Below are positions 34,630-42,786 of a stretch of DNA of 64,000 nt, one piece after another. The stretch comes from Chloroflexota bacterium (GTDB taxonomy: Bacteria > Chloroflexota > Anaerolineae > UBA4142). Position numbers and translations under genes: made by a program. Position 1 is the stretch's first letter, and the number at the start of each line of letters is the position of its first letter. The notes beneath the pieces were generated by a model. It saw nothing but the letters and a program-made list of their open reading frames with translations. It did no database searches and was not told the origin of the DNA. The stretch spans positions 1 through 64,000 of the forward strand of contig JACRBM010000096.1 of assembly GCA_016219275.1 (NCBI GenBank). Reading direction: 5' to 3'.

Positions 34630-35157
34630 ATGCCAAAGAAACTCGTAACGAAAAAGAAGACGCCGGCTAAAGCCAAGCCGCGCGCAACAAGAGGCATCAA
34701 CATCAACAAGATGACTGGCGGTGTGGTGGGCAACATCAGAGCCAAGCGCGTGATTGTCGGCAACCAAACCAATTACTACGACAATCGCAAAATCGCCATC
34801 GCGACGCCCCAGCAATTCATCGCCGAGGCGGAAAAACTCCAAGCGCAAATCGCGCAGGTCAAGCAACTGCCCGCGTTGCCGACCGCGCAAGCGCCACTCG
34901 TGCTCGCCGCTGAACAAAATGTGCAGATGGCTACGGCGGAAGCGAAAAAGGACAAGCCGAATCCGAACGTCATCAATGAAAATCTCAAGACGGCTGCCGC
35001 CACCATGGATTTGATCGGCAAGACAGTTGCCGCGGCGCAGGGTGTGGGGCAAAAAATCACGCAAGCTGTGGATGGGATCGATTTCCCTCGGTTTGCCATG
35101 GGCGCGGCGACACTCGGTGACCTCGCGCTCAAGGTGTTTAACGCGATTCCGAAATGA
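34630..35157 (+). CDS. Small protein sharing the receptors' N-terminal motif
   Basis: The product is 175 residues. ATG 34630 has GGAGG 6 bases upstream. A very basic start (MPKKLVTKKKTPAKAKPR) is followed by NKMTGGVVGNIRAKRVIVG and NQTNYYDN, the same motif as in the NTPase proteins at 35241 (GNIKSDRDVILGNQINQYS) and 39947 (GKMTGGTIAQGDIRTERDF). The rest is helical with Ala/Gln-rich segments and ends in a moderately hydrophobic helix (FPRFAMGAATLGDLALKVF). No NTPase, FGE or VR is present. It lies between targets 1 and 2 and could be an adaptor or effector joined to the receptors through the shared motif. Function is unknown. Confidence 0.75.
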   Translation: MPKKLVTKKKTPAKAKPRATRGININKMTGGVVGNIRAKRVIVGNQTNYYDNRKIAIATPQQFIAEAEKLQAQIAQVKQLPALPTAQAPLVLAAEQNVQMATAEAKKDKPNPNVINENLKTAAATMDLIGKTVAAAQGVGQKITQAVDGIDFPRFAMGAATLGDLALKVFNAIPK

Positions 35158-35168
35158 CGAAGGACAGA

Positions 35169-35207
35169 GGACGGAAGACGGATAGCCGAAGAATTCATCT
35201 TCCGTCC
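35169..35207. repeat. Short inverted repeat between genes
   Basis: GGACGGAAGA (35169-35178) pairs with TCTTCCGTCC (35198-35207). The surrounding GACGGAAGACGG-type low-complexity sequence looks like a dispersed intergenic element. It may also slow transcription into the next gene. Confidence 0.5.
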
Positions 35208-35240
35208 GTCGTCCCCGGTCATCCATCGAATTGAGGTCCT

Positions 35241-38051
35241 ATGCCACGTAAACCCAGTTCGCCCAAACAGACGGGCAACATCAAGTCTGACCGCGACGTG
35301 ATTCTCGGCAATCAGATCAACCAGTACTCATCCGCCGATCTCACGCGCGTCGAAGCGCAGCTTGGGCAGATTATTGCATTGTTGCGGGTGCGAGACACAA
35401 CGCTACATGTCGAAGGCGATGTGCGCGATTCGGTTATCGTTGTTGGCGGATCGAGCAATACCGTGAGTTTCCGGGCGCGCGATTTGCCATTGTTGCGTGC
35501 GCTCTCCGCTGGGGATTCGCATCGCCGCGAAGAAATCTATCTCACCGAAATGATTCTCGACAAAACACACGCGCGTTGGGATCGGCTCTACCTACCGCTT
35601 GCCGGTCGGCTAGGTCCTGCCCAAATGCCGAGTGATGTGTTCGAGACCAAGATGCGCTTCGCCGACAGCGCAGACCCAGGTATCAGCGCCGCTGGCATTC
35701 CACTTACCGATGTGCGCGACGCGCTTACCGAATTGAACAAGCCGCGTCTCGTCATCCTCGGTGAGCCAGGGGCAGGCAAGACGACGACGCTCGAACGACT
35801 CATGCTTGACCTTGCCCTCGCGCGTCTGCGCGAGCCGCACAAGAACAAACTTCCCTTCCATACCGAACTTGCCGATTTCATCGGCGAGCGCCAACAGCCA
35901 GAAGAATTTCTTGAAGCAAAATGGGGCAAGAGCGGTCTCGCCCAAACCTATGCGGACGCCATTCTCACCGGACAGGTTTGCTTTTTGCTCGACGGCATCA
36001 ATCAAATGCCGTGGGCTGACCGCAACGAGCGCATCATGCGCTGGGCGCGTTGGGCGCGCGCATTGGCATCAAGCAATTGGGCTGTGTTCACTTGCCGGAC
36101 AGCCGATTTCGTTCCTCTGCTCGGCTTGCCCGAAGTCCGTGTGCAGACACTCGACAATGACCAGATTCGCCGGTACTTTGGACTCCGCTTCGGAGAGCCG
36201 CGCGCGACCGACCTCTGGCTCGTATTCGAGCATCGTCTGCGCGGGAGCGAGGACCGCTTTCAGCGTGTCGCGCGTAATCCCTTCATGCTCGCGCAATTGG
36301 TAGCGCGTTGCGACGAAGGCAAACCACTCACCGACAGCCGTGCCCTGTTGATGCAAGATTTGGCAAAACGACTGCTCGACCGTGAATTGGCGAATCAACC
36401 GGAAGGAAGCCCACTCACTGCTGACCCGATTGAGACGTTCGGTGTGGCAATGGATGAGTTGAGCCGGATTGCGTATGACGCGCAAGCGCGTGGGGAGAGC
36501 ACCAATTTCACGCGCGCTCAACTTGAGCACGTGTTGCTGGGTGAGCCGGAGCGCGCGCGTCTTTCGCTGGATAGAGTAATTCATCTTGCAACGCGTGCGA
36601 CGATTATTGAGGACAAGCGCGACCAAGGGTACGCATTTTATCACCAACTCTTGCTCGAGTATTTTGCCGCGCGCGAACTCTTACGCCGATTCCGCGCCGG
36701 CGAAACCCTGGCGCAACATTGGCGCGTCGGTTGGCGGGTATGGCACTTTATGCCGAAACGCTTGCAGCGGGGACAACGAATGGACCCGCCGCCTACTACG
36801 GGCTGGGAAGAACCCGTGGTAATGGCAGCGGGAATGGCGGTCAAAGATGCGCCGCGTTTCATTGACACGGTGCAAAAAGACAACCTGCCGCTTGCCGGGC
36901 GCTGTCTGGCGGAAATTGATACTTCGAGCAAAGAAATGAAATCGCTCGTGAGTGAAGTACGCATGTTGCTTCTTCAGCGTCAACGCGATTCATTCGCACA
37001 TCTTCGCGGGCGCATCAGTGCGGGTTTGGCGCTTGGCGAACTAGGACACCCCGAACTCGTTCCGCAGAAATTCGAGTGTGAAGGACGCGTGGTGTGGGCA
37101 ATCGTTCCTCCAATGCAACCCGTTCCCGCTGGCGAATTTATTCGCGGAAGTGAGCGCGGCAAATCCAAGTATGCAGATGAGTTCACGAATGAACGGCGCA
37201 TTGCACTTCCCGAATTCAACATTGCGCGTTACCCGGTGACGAATGCCGAGTATGAATTGTTCATTGACGACGGCGGCTACAGAACCGACCGGTGGTGGAG
37301 TGATGCCGGATGCGTGTGGAAGCAAGGTGGACCCGACGCGCATAAGAACGCGATGGAAGACTTGCTGGCATACCGAAAACGCATTCAAACAGAGAAAGAA
37401 AGTCTGGAGGCGCGTGCCAAGCGATTGAACTGGGTACCACAAACGTACCGATACTGGAATGAAGTTATTGCGCTTTCAGACGAACAAGCCGAAGAACGTA
37501 TACGTCAGCAATTCGACCGTCCCTTTGACCGTCCTGGATACTGGGAGGATCGAGATGGGTTAGCGAGTCCGGGGAAACCCGTGGTTGGCGTGAATTGGTA
37601 CGAAGCCGAAGCGTACTGCAATTGGTTGTCTGCGATCACTAAACGTGAATTCCGGTTGCCCCAGGAAATGGAATGGGAAAAAGCCGCGCGCGGCGTGGAT
37701 GGACGCGAATATCCGTGGGGCGAAAAATTTGATTCCGCGTTGTGCAACACGAACGAGAGTCACATTTACACGACGACGCCAGTCGGTTTGTATCCCGGTG
37801 GCGTTTCGCCGTTCGGTCTGTTCGATGCGAGCGGGAATGTTTGGGAATGGACGGGAGACTGGTACCAAATGTATCCCGGCGGTAACGAGTTAGACGATTT
37901 CGGAGAGAAATTTCGCGTTGTTCGTGGCGGCTCGTGGCTCATTGTTGCGGGCAATGCGCGCTGTGCGTATCGCGGCAGGTTCGTACCTGTTGACTTCAAC
38001 GGCAGTGTCGGTTTTCGGTTGTGTTCTCCTGGCTCTATTCCTGCATCCTGA
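35241..38051 (+). CDS. STAND NTPase with DGR-diversified FGE-type C-terminus (target 2)
   Basis: The product is 936 residues. ATG 35241 has GAGG 6 bases upstream. The N-terminus carries GNIKSDRDVILGNQINQYS, then a beta-helix-like stretch (LHVEGDVRDSVIVVGGSSN). The NTPase has P-loop GEPGAGKTTT at residue 174, Walker B CFLLDGINQMP and sensor AVFTCRT. The FGE-like domain begins near residue 623 (VPAGEFIRGSERG ... YPVTNAEYELFID) and includes EYPWGEKFDS and ASGNVWEWTGDW. VR2 covers its last 42 codons. Domain order matches targets 1 and 3, so all three are paralogous receptors using one template. Confidence 0.92.
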   Translation: MPRKPSSPKQTGNIKSDRDVILGNQINQYSSADLTRVEAQLGQIIALLRVRDTTLHVEGDVRDSVIVVGGSSNTVSFRARDLPLLRALSAGDSHRREEIYLTEMILDKTHARWDRLYLPLAGRLGPAQMPSDVFETKMRFADSADPGISAAGIPLTDVRDALTELNKPRLVILGEPGAGKTTTLERLMLDLALARLREPHKNKLPFHTELADFIGERQQPEEFLEAKWGKSGLAQTYADAILTGQVCFLLDGINQMPWADRNERIMRWARWARALASSNWAVFTCRTADFVPLLGLPEVRVQTLDNDQIRRYFGLRFGEPRATDLWLVFEHRLRGSEDRFQRVARNPFMLAQLVARCDEGKPLTDSRALLMQDLAKRLLDRELANQPEGSPLTADPIETFGVAMDELSRIAYDAQARGESTNFTRAQLEHVLLGEPERARLSLDRVIHLATRATIIEDKRDQGYAFYHQLLLEYFAARELLRRFRAGETLAQHWRVGWRVWHFMPKRLQRGQRMDPPPTTGWEEPVVMAAGMAVKDAPRFIDTVQKDNLPLAGRCLAEIDTSSKEMKSLVSEVRMLLLQRQRDSFAHLRGRISAGLALGELGHPELVPQKFECEGRVVWAIVPPMQPVPAGEFIRGSERGKSKYADEFTNERRIALPEFNIARYPVTNAEYELFIDDGGYRTDRWWSDAGCVWKQGGPDAHKNAMEDLLAYRKRIQTEKESLEARAKRLNWVPQTYRYWNEVIALSDEQAEERIRQQFDRPFDRPGYWEDRDGLASPGKPVVGVNWYEAEAYCNWLSAITKREFRLPQEMEWEKAARGVDGREYPWGEKFDSALCNTNESHIYTTTPVGLYPGGVSPFGLFDASGNVWEWTGDWYQMYPGGNELDDFGEKFRVVRGGSWLIVAGNARCAYRGRFVPVDFNGSVGFRLCSPGSIPAS
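37926..38036 (+). repeat. DGR variable repeat VR2
   Basis: It aligns over 111 bp to the template repeat with no gap. In the core 16 of 26 template adenines are replaced, and every non-adenine position is identical. This is the cleanest of the three VRs and by itself demonstrates adenine-specific mutagenesis. Confidence 0.98.
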
Positions 38052-38097
38052 CTTCTGGGTTCTGGATTCTGGGAACTGGTTTCTAAGGAAAGGGGTG

Positions 38098-38120
38098 TGG
38101 GGAAAACGTCGTTTTCCCCA
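38098..38120. promoter_or_regulatory. DGR-associated DNA hairpin after VR2
   Basis: TGGGGAAAAC (38098-38107) pairs with GTTTTCCCCA (38111-38120), loop GTC. The stem is identical to those after VR1 and VR3 while the loop differs. Confidence 0.8.
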
Positions 38121-38184
38121 CTGGGTACAAAAATTTTTCGCGTGTAGGGCAATTTTCAAAATTGCCTTACGCCGAGAGGAGCAG

Positions 38185-39255
38185 ATGAAAACCTTCAAAC
38201 ACCTGTATCCACAAATCACCGCGTTTGAGAATTTGTGGCTTGCGTTCAAAGGCGCGGCGCGTAGCAAGCGGCGTAATCCGCACATCGCCGAGTTCGAGTT
38301 CCACCTTGAACGCAACCTGGTCGAAGTGCAAACGGAACTCGCCGCGCAAACGTATCGCCCCGGCGCGTATCGCAACTTTATGATCTACGATCCCAAGCCG
38401 CGGCTCATCTCCGCCGCGCCGTTTCGAGATCGCGTCGTGCATCACGCGCTCTGCCAGGTTATCGAGCCGATCTTTGAACGGCGTTTCATTCACGATTCGT
38501 ATGCCTGTCGCAAGGACAAGGGCACGCACGCCGCGCTCGACCGCGCGCAGGAATTCGCGCGCGAATTTCCATACGTCTTGCAGTGCGACCTGGAGCATTT
38601 CTTTCCAACTGTGGATCACGCCATTCTGCGTGCGACGCTCGCGCACGTCGTCGCCGATCCGCAAACGCTCTGGCTCGCGGACCAGATTCTTAACGGCGGC
38701 GCGAGCGTTCATGCCGATGAACCGCCGCGCTATTTTGCGGGCGACGATTTGTTCGCCGCCAATCGCGCGCATGGACTGCCGATTGGAAATCTTACCTCCC
38801 AGTTTTGGGCAAACGTCTATCTCAGTCCGCTCGATCAATTTATCAAACGTGAATTGAAATGCACGGGTTACGTTCGCTACGTGGACGATTTTCTGCTCTT
38901 TGCGCCAGACAAACCGACGCTACACGCTTGGCGCGCTCGCGTGATCGAGTTCGCCGCCACGTTGCGCCAAACCTTGCACGAGGAACGCGCGGCGGTGTTT
39001 CCAACTAATACCGGCATTCCATTCCTGGGTTGGCGCATCTATCCCGATCATCGCCGGCTCAAACGACGCAACGGACTCGCGTTTCAACGACGCTTTGCGC
39101 GTTTGCGCGCGCAGTACGCCGCCGGAAAAGTCGGACGGGACAAACTGGATGCGGCGATCAACGGTTGGGTCGCGCACGTTATGCACGGCGACACGTGGGG
39201 CTTGCGCCGCGCGCTCTTGTCGCGCGTCGTCGTGCCGAGGGCGTGCGCAGTATGA
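38185..39255 (+). CDS. DGR reverse transcriptase
   Basis: The product is 356 residues. ATG 38185 is preceded by GAGGAG. It is a retroelement-type RT: the fingers region has PKPRLISAAPFRDRVVHHAL, the palm has the first catalytic Asp in VLQCDLEHFFPTVDH, and the DGR signature GLPIGNLTSQFWANVYL lies near residue 198. The YVDD box is at residues 232-235 (GYVRYVDDFLLF) and the thumb start at PFLGWRIYPDHRRLKRRN. DGR RTs copy the template RNA with adenine-specific errors, and the cDNA replaces the VR. It overlaps the next gene as ATGA. Confidence 0.96.
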   Translation: MKTFKHLYPQITAFENLWLAFKGAARSKRRNPHIAEFEFHLERNLVEVQTELAAQTYRPGAYRNFMIYDPKPRLISAAPFRDRVVHHALCQVIEPIFERRFIHDSYACRKDKGTHAALDRAQEFAREFPYVLQCDLEHFFPTVDHAILRATLAHVVADPQTLWLADQILNGGASVHADEPPRYFAGDDLFAANRAHGLPIGNLTSQFWANVYLSPLDQFIKRELKCTGYVRYVDDFLLFAPDKPTLHAWRARVIEFAATLRQTLHEERAAVFPTNTGIPFLGWRIYPDHRRLKRRNGLAFQRRFARLRAQYAAGKVGRDKLDAAINGWVAHVMHGDTWGLRRALLSRVVVPRACAV

Positions 39256-39590
39256 AAGATTCACCCATCTTTAGCAAAACCTACGACCTGGTCGCGTGGG
39301 TGATTCCACAGACGATCAAGTTTCCGCGCCACCAACGCTTTGTGATGGCGGCGACGATTCAACAAGAAGCGATCCGGTTCCAAGCGTTGCTGATCGAAGC
39401 GGCGCACCAGCGTCCCGCGCACGAAACGTTGAAACGCGCGGATGCCGAACTGGACAAACTGCGAACGCATATTCGGCTCTGCCTTGATTTGGAATTGCTG
39501 ACGCCGGGACAGTACGAACACGTCGCGCGAATGTTGACGGAGATTGGACGACTGTTGGGCGGTTGGTTGAGATCGGTCGCGTCCGCGTAG
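39252..39590 (+). CDS. avd: Avd-like DGR accessory protein (four-helix bundle)
   Basis: The product is 112 residues, translationally coupled to the RT (ATGA overlap). Its sequence is almost entirely amphipathic helix: SKTYDLVAWVIPQTIKFPRH, RFVMAATIQQEAIRFQALLIEA and ADAELDKLRTHIRLCLDL. This matches the bAvd/S23-type four-helix bundle proteins that bind the RT and the template RNA as a pentamer in known DGRs. The template repeat lies 48 bp downstream. Confidence 0.9.
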   Translation: MKDSPIFSKTYDLVAWVIPQTIKFPRHQRFVMAATIQQEAIRFQALLIEAAHQRPAHETLKRADAELDKLRTHIRLCLDLELLTPGQYEHVARMLTEIGRLLGGWLRSVASA

Positions 39591-39638
39591 GGGCGGGGTG
39601 ATCCCGCTCGTACACGATGGGGGACAAACCACGAATAA

Positions 39639-39749
39639 GGCGGCTCGTGGAACAATGATGCGAACAATGCGCGCTGTGCGTATCGCAACAGGAACGTACC
39701 TGATAACTTCAACAACAATATCGGTTTTCGGTTGTGTTCTCATGACTCT
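39639..39749 (+). repeat. DGR template repeat (TR)
   Basis: This non-coding 111-bp repeat begins GGCGGCTCGTGG and ends with CATGACTCT. It is rich in AAC/AAT codons, which would be translated as Asn and are ideal for adenine mutagenesis. It has 26 adenines between 39651 and 39740, and all three VRs match it elsewhere with only three exceptions in total. The last nine bases differ from all VRs only at two adenines (39742 C, 39745 G), probably marking the IMH/IMH* boundary. Confidence 0.97.
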
Positions 39750-39946
39750 CAAGGCGGGGACGGCAACTCTCGTCGTTATCGGACGCGAGACGGATCCCAA
39801 ATTAGAGCCAGCGCGGTTTGTTCCCGGCTGAAAACTTGTCCGCTCGGCACTTTCGATACGGAGTGAGGTCAGCCAAATATCGAAACTATCCCTTCCCTCT
39901 GGTAGCCCTGTGGGGCGAACGTTGGAATGGGATTTCAGGTGAAACT

Positions 39947-42583
39947 ATGGCAAAACGTAAAGTGTCAAAAACTCAAATCGGCAAAATGACTGGCGGCACC
40001 ATCGCCCAGGGCGACATTCGCACCGAACGCGATTTCATCGGACGCGACAAGATCAACAACATCACCGTCATCATCGGGATGAACGGCTATATGCCTGCGC
40101 CCGATCTCGCGCTACTCCGCGATGACTATCGCGCGCATCTCCGCCGCAATTATCGCGCACTCGACTTCAAAGGCATCCCGCAATTGGATAACCTCTCGCG
40201 CGAACTGTTGCTCGAAGAAGTCTACGTCCCGCTCGTCGCGCGCGGCGAACTGCCGTCCGGCGAAACCTGGGAACGGCGACTCGCCGGACGCAAACTGGAC
40301 GATCTGCCCGAACATGCCGAGGTAATGCTGGCAAAAGGCGAAGCCGCGCCGGTGCGCGTCGAGCAGGCGCTCGCGCAGAAATCGCGCGTCGTCGTCATTG
40401 GCGATCCAGGGTCGGGCAAGTCCACACTACTCAAACATCTCGCGCTCCGTTTGGCGTCCGAGCCAAACGCCCCACTGCCGATTCTCGTCCCGCTCAACGC
40501 GTATGCGGACGCGCTCTCACGCGGCGACCGCAATTTACAAACGTACCTCGCCGAGTATTTCGCCGGACTGGGGCATGGCATCGCGAACCTCGCGCCCTTG
40601 TTCGACGATTCGCTGGCGAAAGGGCAAGCCGTGATTCTGCTTGACGGCTTGGACGAAGTGCAACGCGACCGCGCCCATCTCGTCGCCCGCGTCGAAGCGT
40701 TCGCGCACGAGGCGATTGCGCGCGGCAACAAACTTGTCGTCACAAGCCGCGTCGTCGGGTACCGCGAATCACCGCTCGACGCGCAAGCGTGGTCGCTCTT
40801 TACGCTGTTGGATTTTGACCGCGCCGCGATCGAAGAGTTTGCGACTAAATGGTGCTGGTCGTTTGAAAAGAGCGTGCGCGGCGACACACCCGAAGCCCAC
40901 GCCTCGGCAGAGGAAGAACGCAAGTCGCTGCTCGAATCCATTGACGCGAATCCTGGCGTCGCGCGGCTGGCGAGCAATCCGCTCCTGCTCACGATTCTCG
41001 CGCTCATCAAACGGCAAGGCGTCTCGCTCCCGAATCGCCGTGTCGAGTTGTACGAATTGTATTTGCGGACGCTGATTACCGCGTGGAGCAAAGCGCGCGC
41101 ACTCGACAAACGCCCAGTCGGTCCGCCGCTCGACTATCTCGAAACGATTGGCGTGCTCGGTCCGCTCGCGCTCTGGTTACGCGAGGAAAATCCGACGGCT
41201 GGGATTGTGTCGGAGGAACGTTTGCGCGGTTGGCTGTCCAAGCATTTTCAAGGCGATGAGTGGGGGATGAAACCCGGTCCCGCCGCCGTCCACGCGCGCG
41301 AATTTTTGGCAAGCGTCCGCACCTATTCAAACCTTCTGCTCGAACGCGGGCAAGGACGGTACGGGTTCATTCACCTCACCTTTGAAGAGGCGCTTGCGGC
41401 GCGCGGACTCGTGCGGCTGGGCGAAATGAGTGTCAACGATAGTTTGGCGATCATTCGCGCGCATCTCACTGATCCCGGCTGGCGCGAGACGATTCTGCTT
41501 TCCGTCGGCGTGTGGGGCTTGGTACGCGAAGAGTGGCGCAAAGCCGGTGAGGTTGCGCGTGCGATTCTTCAAGTGGAATGCGACACCGAACACGCGGGCA
41601 AGAACATTCTGCTTGCGGGTGCGTGCCTCGAAGATGTAGGCGAACGGGGACTGGGGCGCGTCGCCGCGCAAGAAATCACCGATGCGCTCCTTGCCGCGTA
41701 CCGGAACCGCGCACTCCCGCCCACCGTCCAACGCGATGCCGGGTTTATCCTGGGTCGAATCGGCTGGACGCCGCCCGACTTGGACGCGTTCATTCCAATC
41801 CCGGCTGGCGAATTTCTGTACGGCGATGACAAACGCCGAATCAAGTTCGAGAAACCGTTTGCGATTGCCAAGTATCCAGTGACGAACCGGCAGTTTCGCA
41901 AGTTTGTCGAAGCGAAGGGGTACGACCGCCGCGAGTTATGGAGCGACGAAGGTTGGTCGTGGCGCACGGGAACCTGGGATAGCCAAGCGCCGGATTATCT
42001 GAAGGATTGGCTTGCTAAGCGTCCGGCGGAACAACGGTGCGAACCATTTTGGTGGCACGATATAAAATGGAATAATCCGCTTGCGCCGGTGGTTGGCGTG
42101 TCTTGGTTTGAGGCAGAGGCATATTGCAATTGGTTGTCGAAAGAACTGGGCAAGCCGGTTCGTTTGCCGACCGAAGAGGAATGGGAACGCGCCGCGCGGC
42201 ACGTGGATGGACGCGCGTATCCGTGGGGGGATCGCTTTGATCACAATCGTTTGAGCGCGGCTGAATTTTGGGCGGGCAAAGACAATTTAGATTGGAACAA
42301 GTGGTACGAAGCAAAGGGTTATGAAGTTGCCACTACAACCGTAGTTGGACAATTCCCGGAAGGAAATAGCCAACCTGGGATCAGTGATCTCAGTGGAAAT
42401 GTGTGGGAGTGGACTGGTTCGTGGTACGAAGACAAAAAAGAAAACCGCGTTGTCCGTGGCGGCTCGTGGAACAATGGTGCGAGCGATGCGCGCTGTGCGT
42501 TTCGCCTCAGGGGTGTACCTGTTCTCTTCTACGGCAGTTTCGGTTTTCGGTTGTGTTCTCCTGGCTCTATTCCTGCATTCTGA
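39947..42583 (+). CDS. NACHT-like STAND NTPase with DGR-diversified FGE-type C-terminus (target 3)
   Basis: The product is 878 residues. ATG 39947 has AGGTG upstream and begins MAKRKVSK, parallel to the basic starts of its relatives. The shared motif GKMTGGTIAQGDIRTERDFIG follows in two parts. The NTPase has P-loop GDPGSGKSTLL at residue 152, Walker B VILLDGLDEVQ and sensor LVVTSRVVGYRE, closer to classical NACHT than targets 1 and 2. The FGE-like domain starts near residue 612 (IPAGEFLYGDDKR) and includes YPWGDRFDH and SGNVWEWTGSW. VR3 lies in the last 42 codons. Confidence 0.93.
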   Translation: MAKRKVSKTQIGKMTGGTIAQGDIRTERDFIGRDKINNITVIIGMNGYMPAPDLALLRDDYRAHLRRNYRALDFKGIPQLDNLSRELLLEEVYVPLVARGELPSGETWERRLAGRKLDDLPEHAEVMLAKGEAAPVRVEQALAQKSRVVVIGDPGSGKSTLLKHLALRLASEPNAPLPILVPLNAYADALSRGDRNLQTYLAEYFAGLGHGIANLAPLFDDSLAKGQAVILLDGLDEVQRDRAHLVARVEAFAHEAIARGNKLVVTSRVVGYRESPLDAQAWSLFTLLDFDRAAIEEFATKWCWSFEKSVRGDTPEAHASAEEERKSLLESIDANPGVARLASNPLLLTILALIKRQGVSLPNRRVELYELYLRTLITAWSKARALDKRPVGPPLDYLETIGVLGPLALWLREENPTAGIVSEERLRGWLSKHFQGDEWGMKPGPAAVHAREFLASVRTYSNLLLERGQGRYGFIHLTFEEALAARGLVRLGEMSVNDSLAIIRAHLTDPGWRETILLSVGVWGLVREEWRKAGEVARAILQVECDTEHAGKNILLAGACLEDVGERGLGRVAAQEITDALLAAYRNRALPPTVQRDAGFILGRIGWTPPDLDAFIPIPAGEFLYGDDKRRIKFEKPFAIAKYPVTNRQFRKFVEAKGYDRRELWSDEGWSWRTGTWDSQAPDYLKDWLAKRPAEQRCEPFWWHDIKWNNPLAPVVGVSWFEAEAYCNWLSKELGKPVRLPTEEEWERAARHVDGRAYPWGDRFDHNRLSAAEFWAGKDNLDWNKWYEAKGYEVATTTVVGQFPEGNSQPGISDLSGNVWEWTGSWYEDKKENRVVRGGSWNNGASDARCAFRLRGVPVLFYGSFGFRLCSPGSIPAF
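42458..42568 (+). repeat. DGR variable repeat VR3
   Basis: It aligns over 111 bp to the template repeat without gaps. In the core 16 of 26 adenines are changed, and one non-adenine position differs (the C of one AAC is T, giving GGT). Confidence 0.97.
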
Positions 42584-42628
42584 TTCCTGGGTTCTGATTG
42601 CTGGGGACTGGTTTCTAGGAAAGGGGCT

Positions 42629-42651
42629 TGGGGAAAACTACGTTTTCCCCA
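42629..42651 (+). terminator. DGR-associated hairpin after VR3, also a likely terminator
   Basis: TGGGGAAAAC (42629-42638) pairs with GTTTTCCCCA (42642-42651), loop TAC. The stem is identical to the two other DGR hairpins. Here it is followed by ACTTTTTTG, so it should also end the transcript of the last target gene. Confidence 0.75.
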
Positions 42652-42737
42652 ACTTTTTTGAAATCGGCTTATTCTTGTGGATATGGCATTTGATTAAGTG
42701 CACGTGTCGTGCTCGGTGCATGCGGAAGAGGAAAAGC

Positions 42738-42769
42738 AAACGGCGTCTCGTTTGAATGAGGCGCCGTTT
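42738..42769. terminator. Bidirectional stem-loop terminator
   Basis: AAACGGCGTCTC (42738-42749) pairs with GAGGCGCCGTTT (42758-42769) with one mismatch. It lies between the last DGR target gene and the convergent toxin-antitoxin operon. Confidence 0.7.
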
Positions 42770-42786
42770 CATTTGCTGAGAACGAT

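Larger units (their letters stand above)
31518..42651 (+). other. Diversity-generating retroelement (DGR) with three target genes
   Basis: The cassette holds three STAND-FGE target genes (31725, 35241 and 39947), each ending in a variable repeat. A small gene shares their N-terminal motif (34630). The core is a DGR-type reverse transcriptase (38185), an Avd-like protein (39252) and one template repeat (39639-39749). All genes are on the plus strand. Target genes lie on both sides of the retroelement core, so one TR serves targets about 5.2 kb and 1.7 kb upstream and 2.8 kb downstream. Confidence 0.95.

Noticed and set aside
42345-42755. Plus-strand open frame reading through VR3 in another phase
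   Set aside because: It is a shadow of the FGE domain; similar shadows occur over VR2 and the TR because the repeats are homologous.
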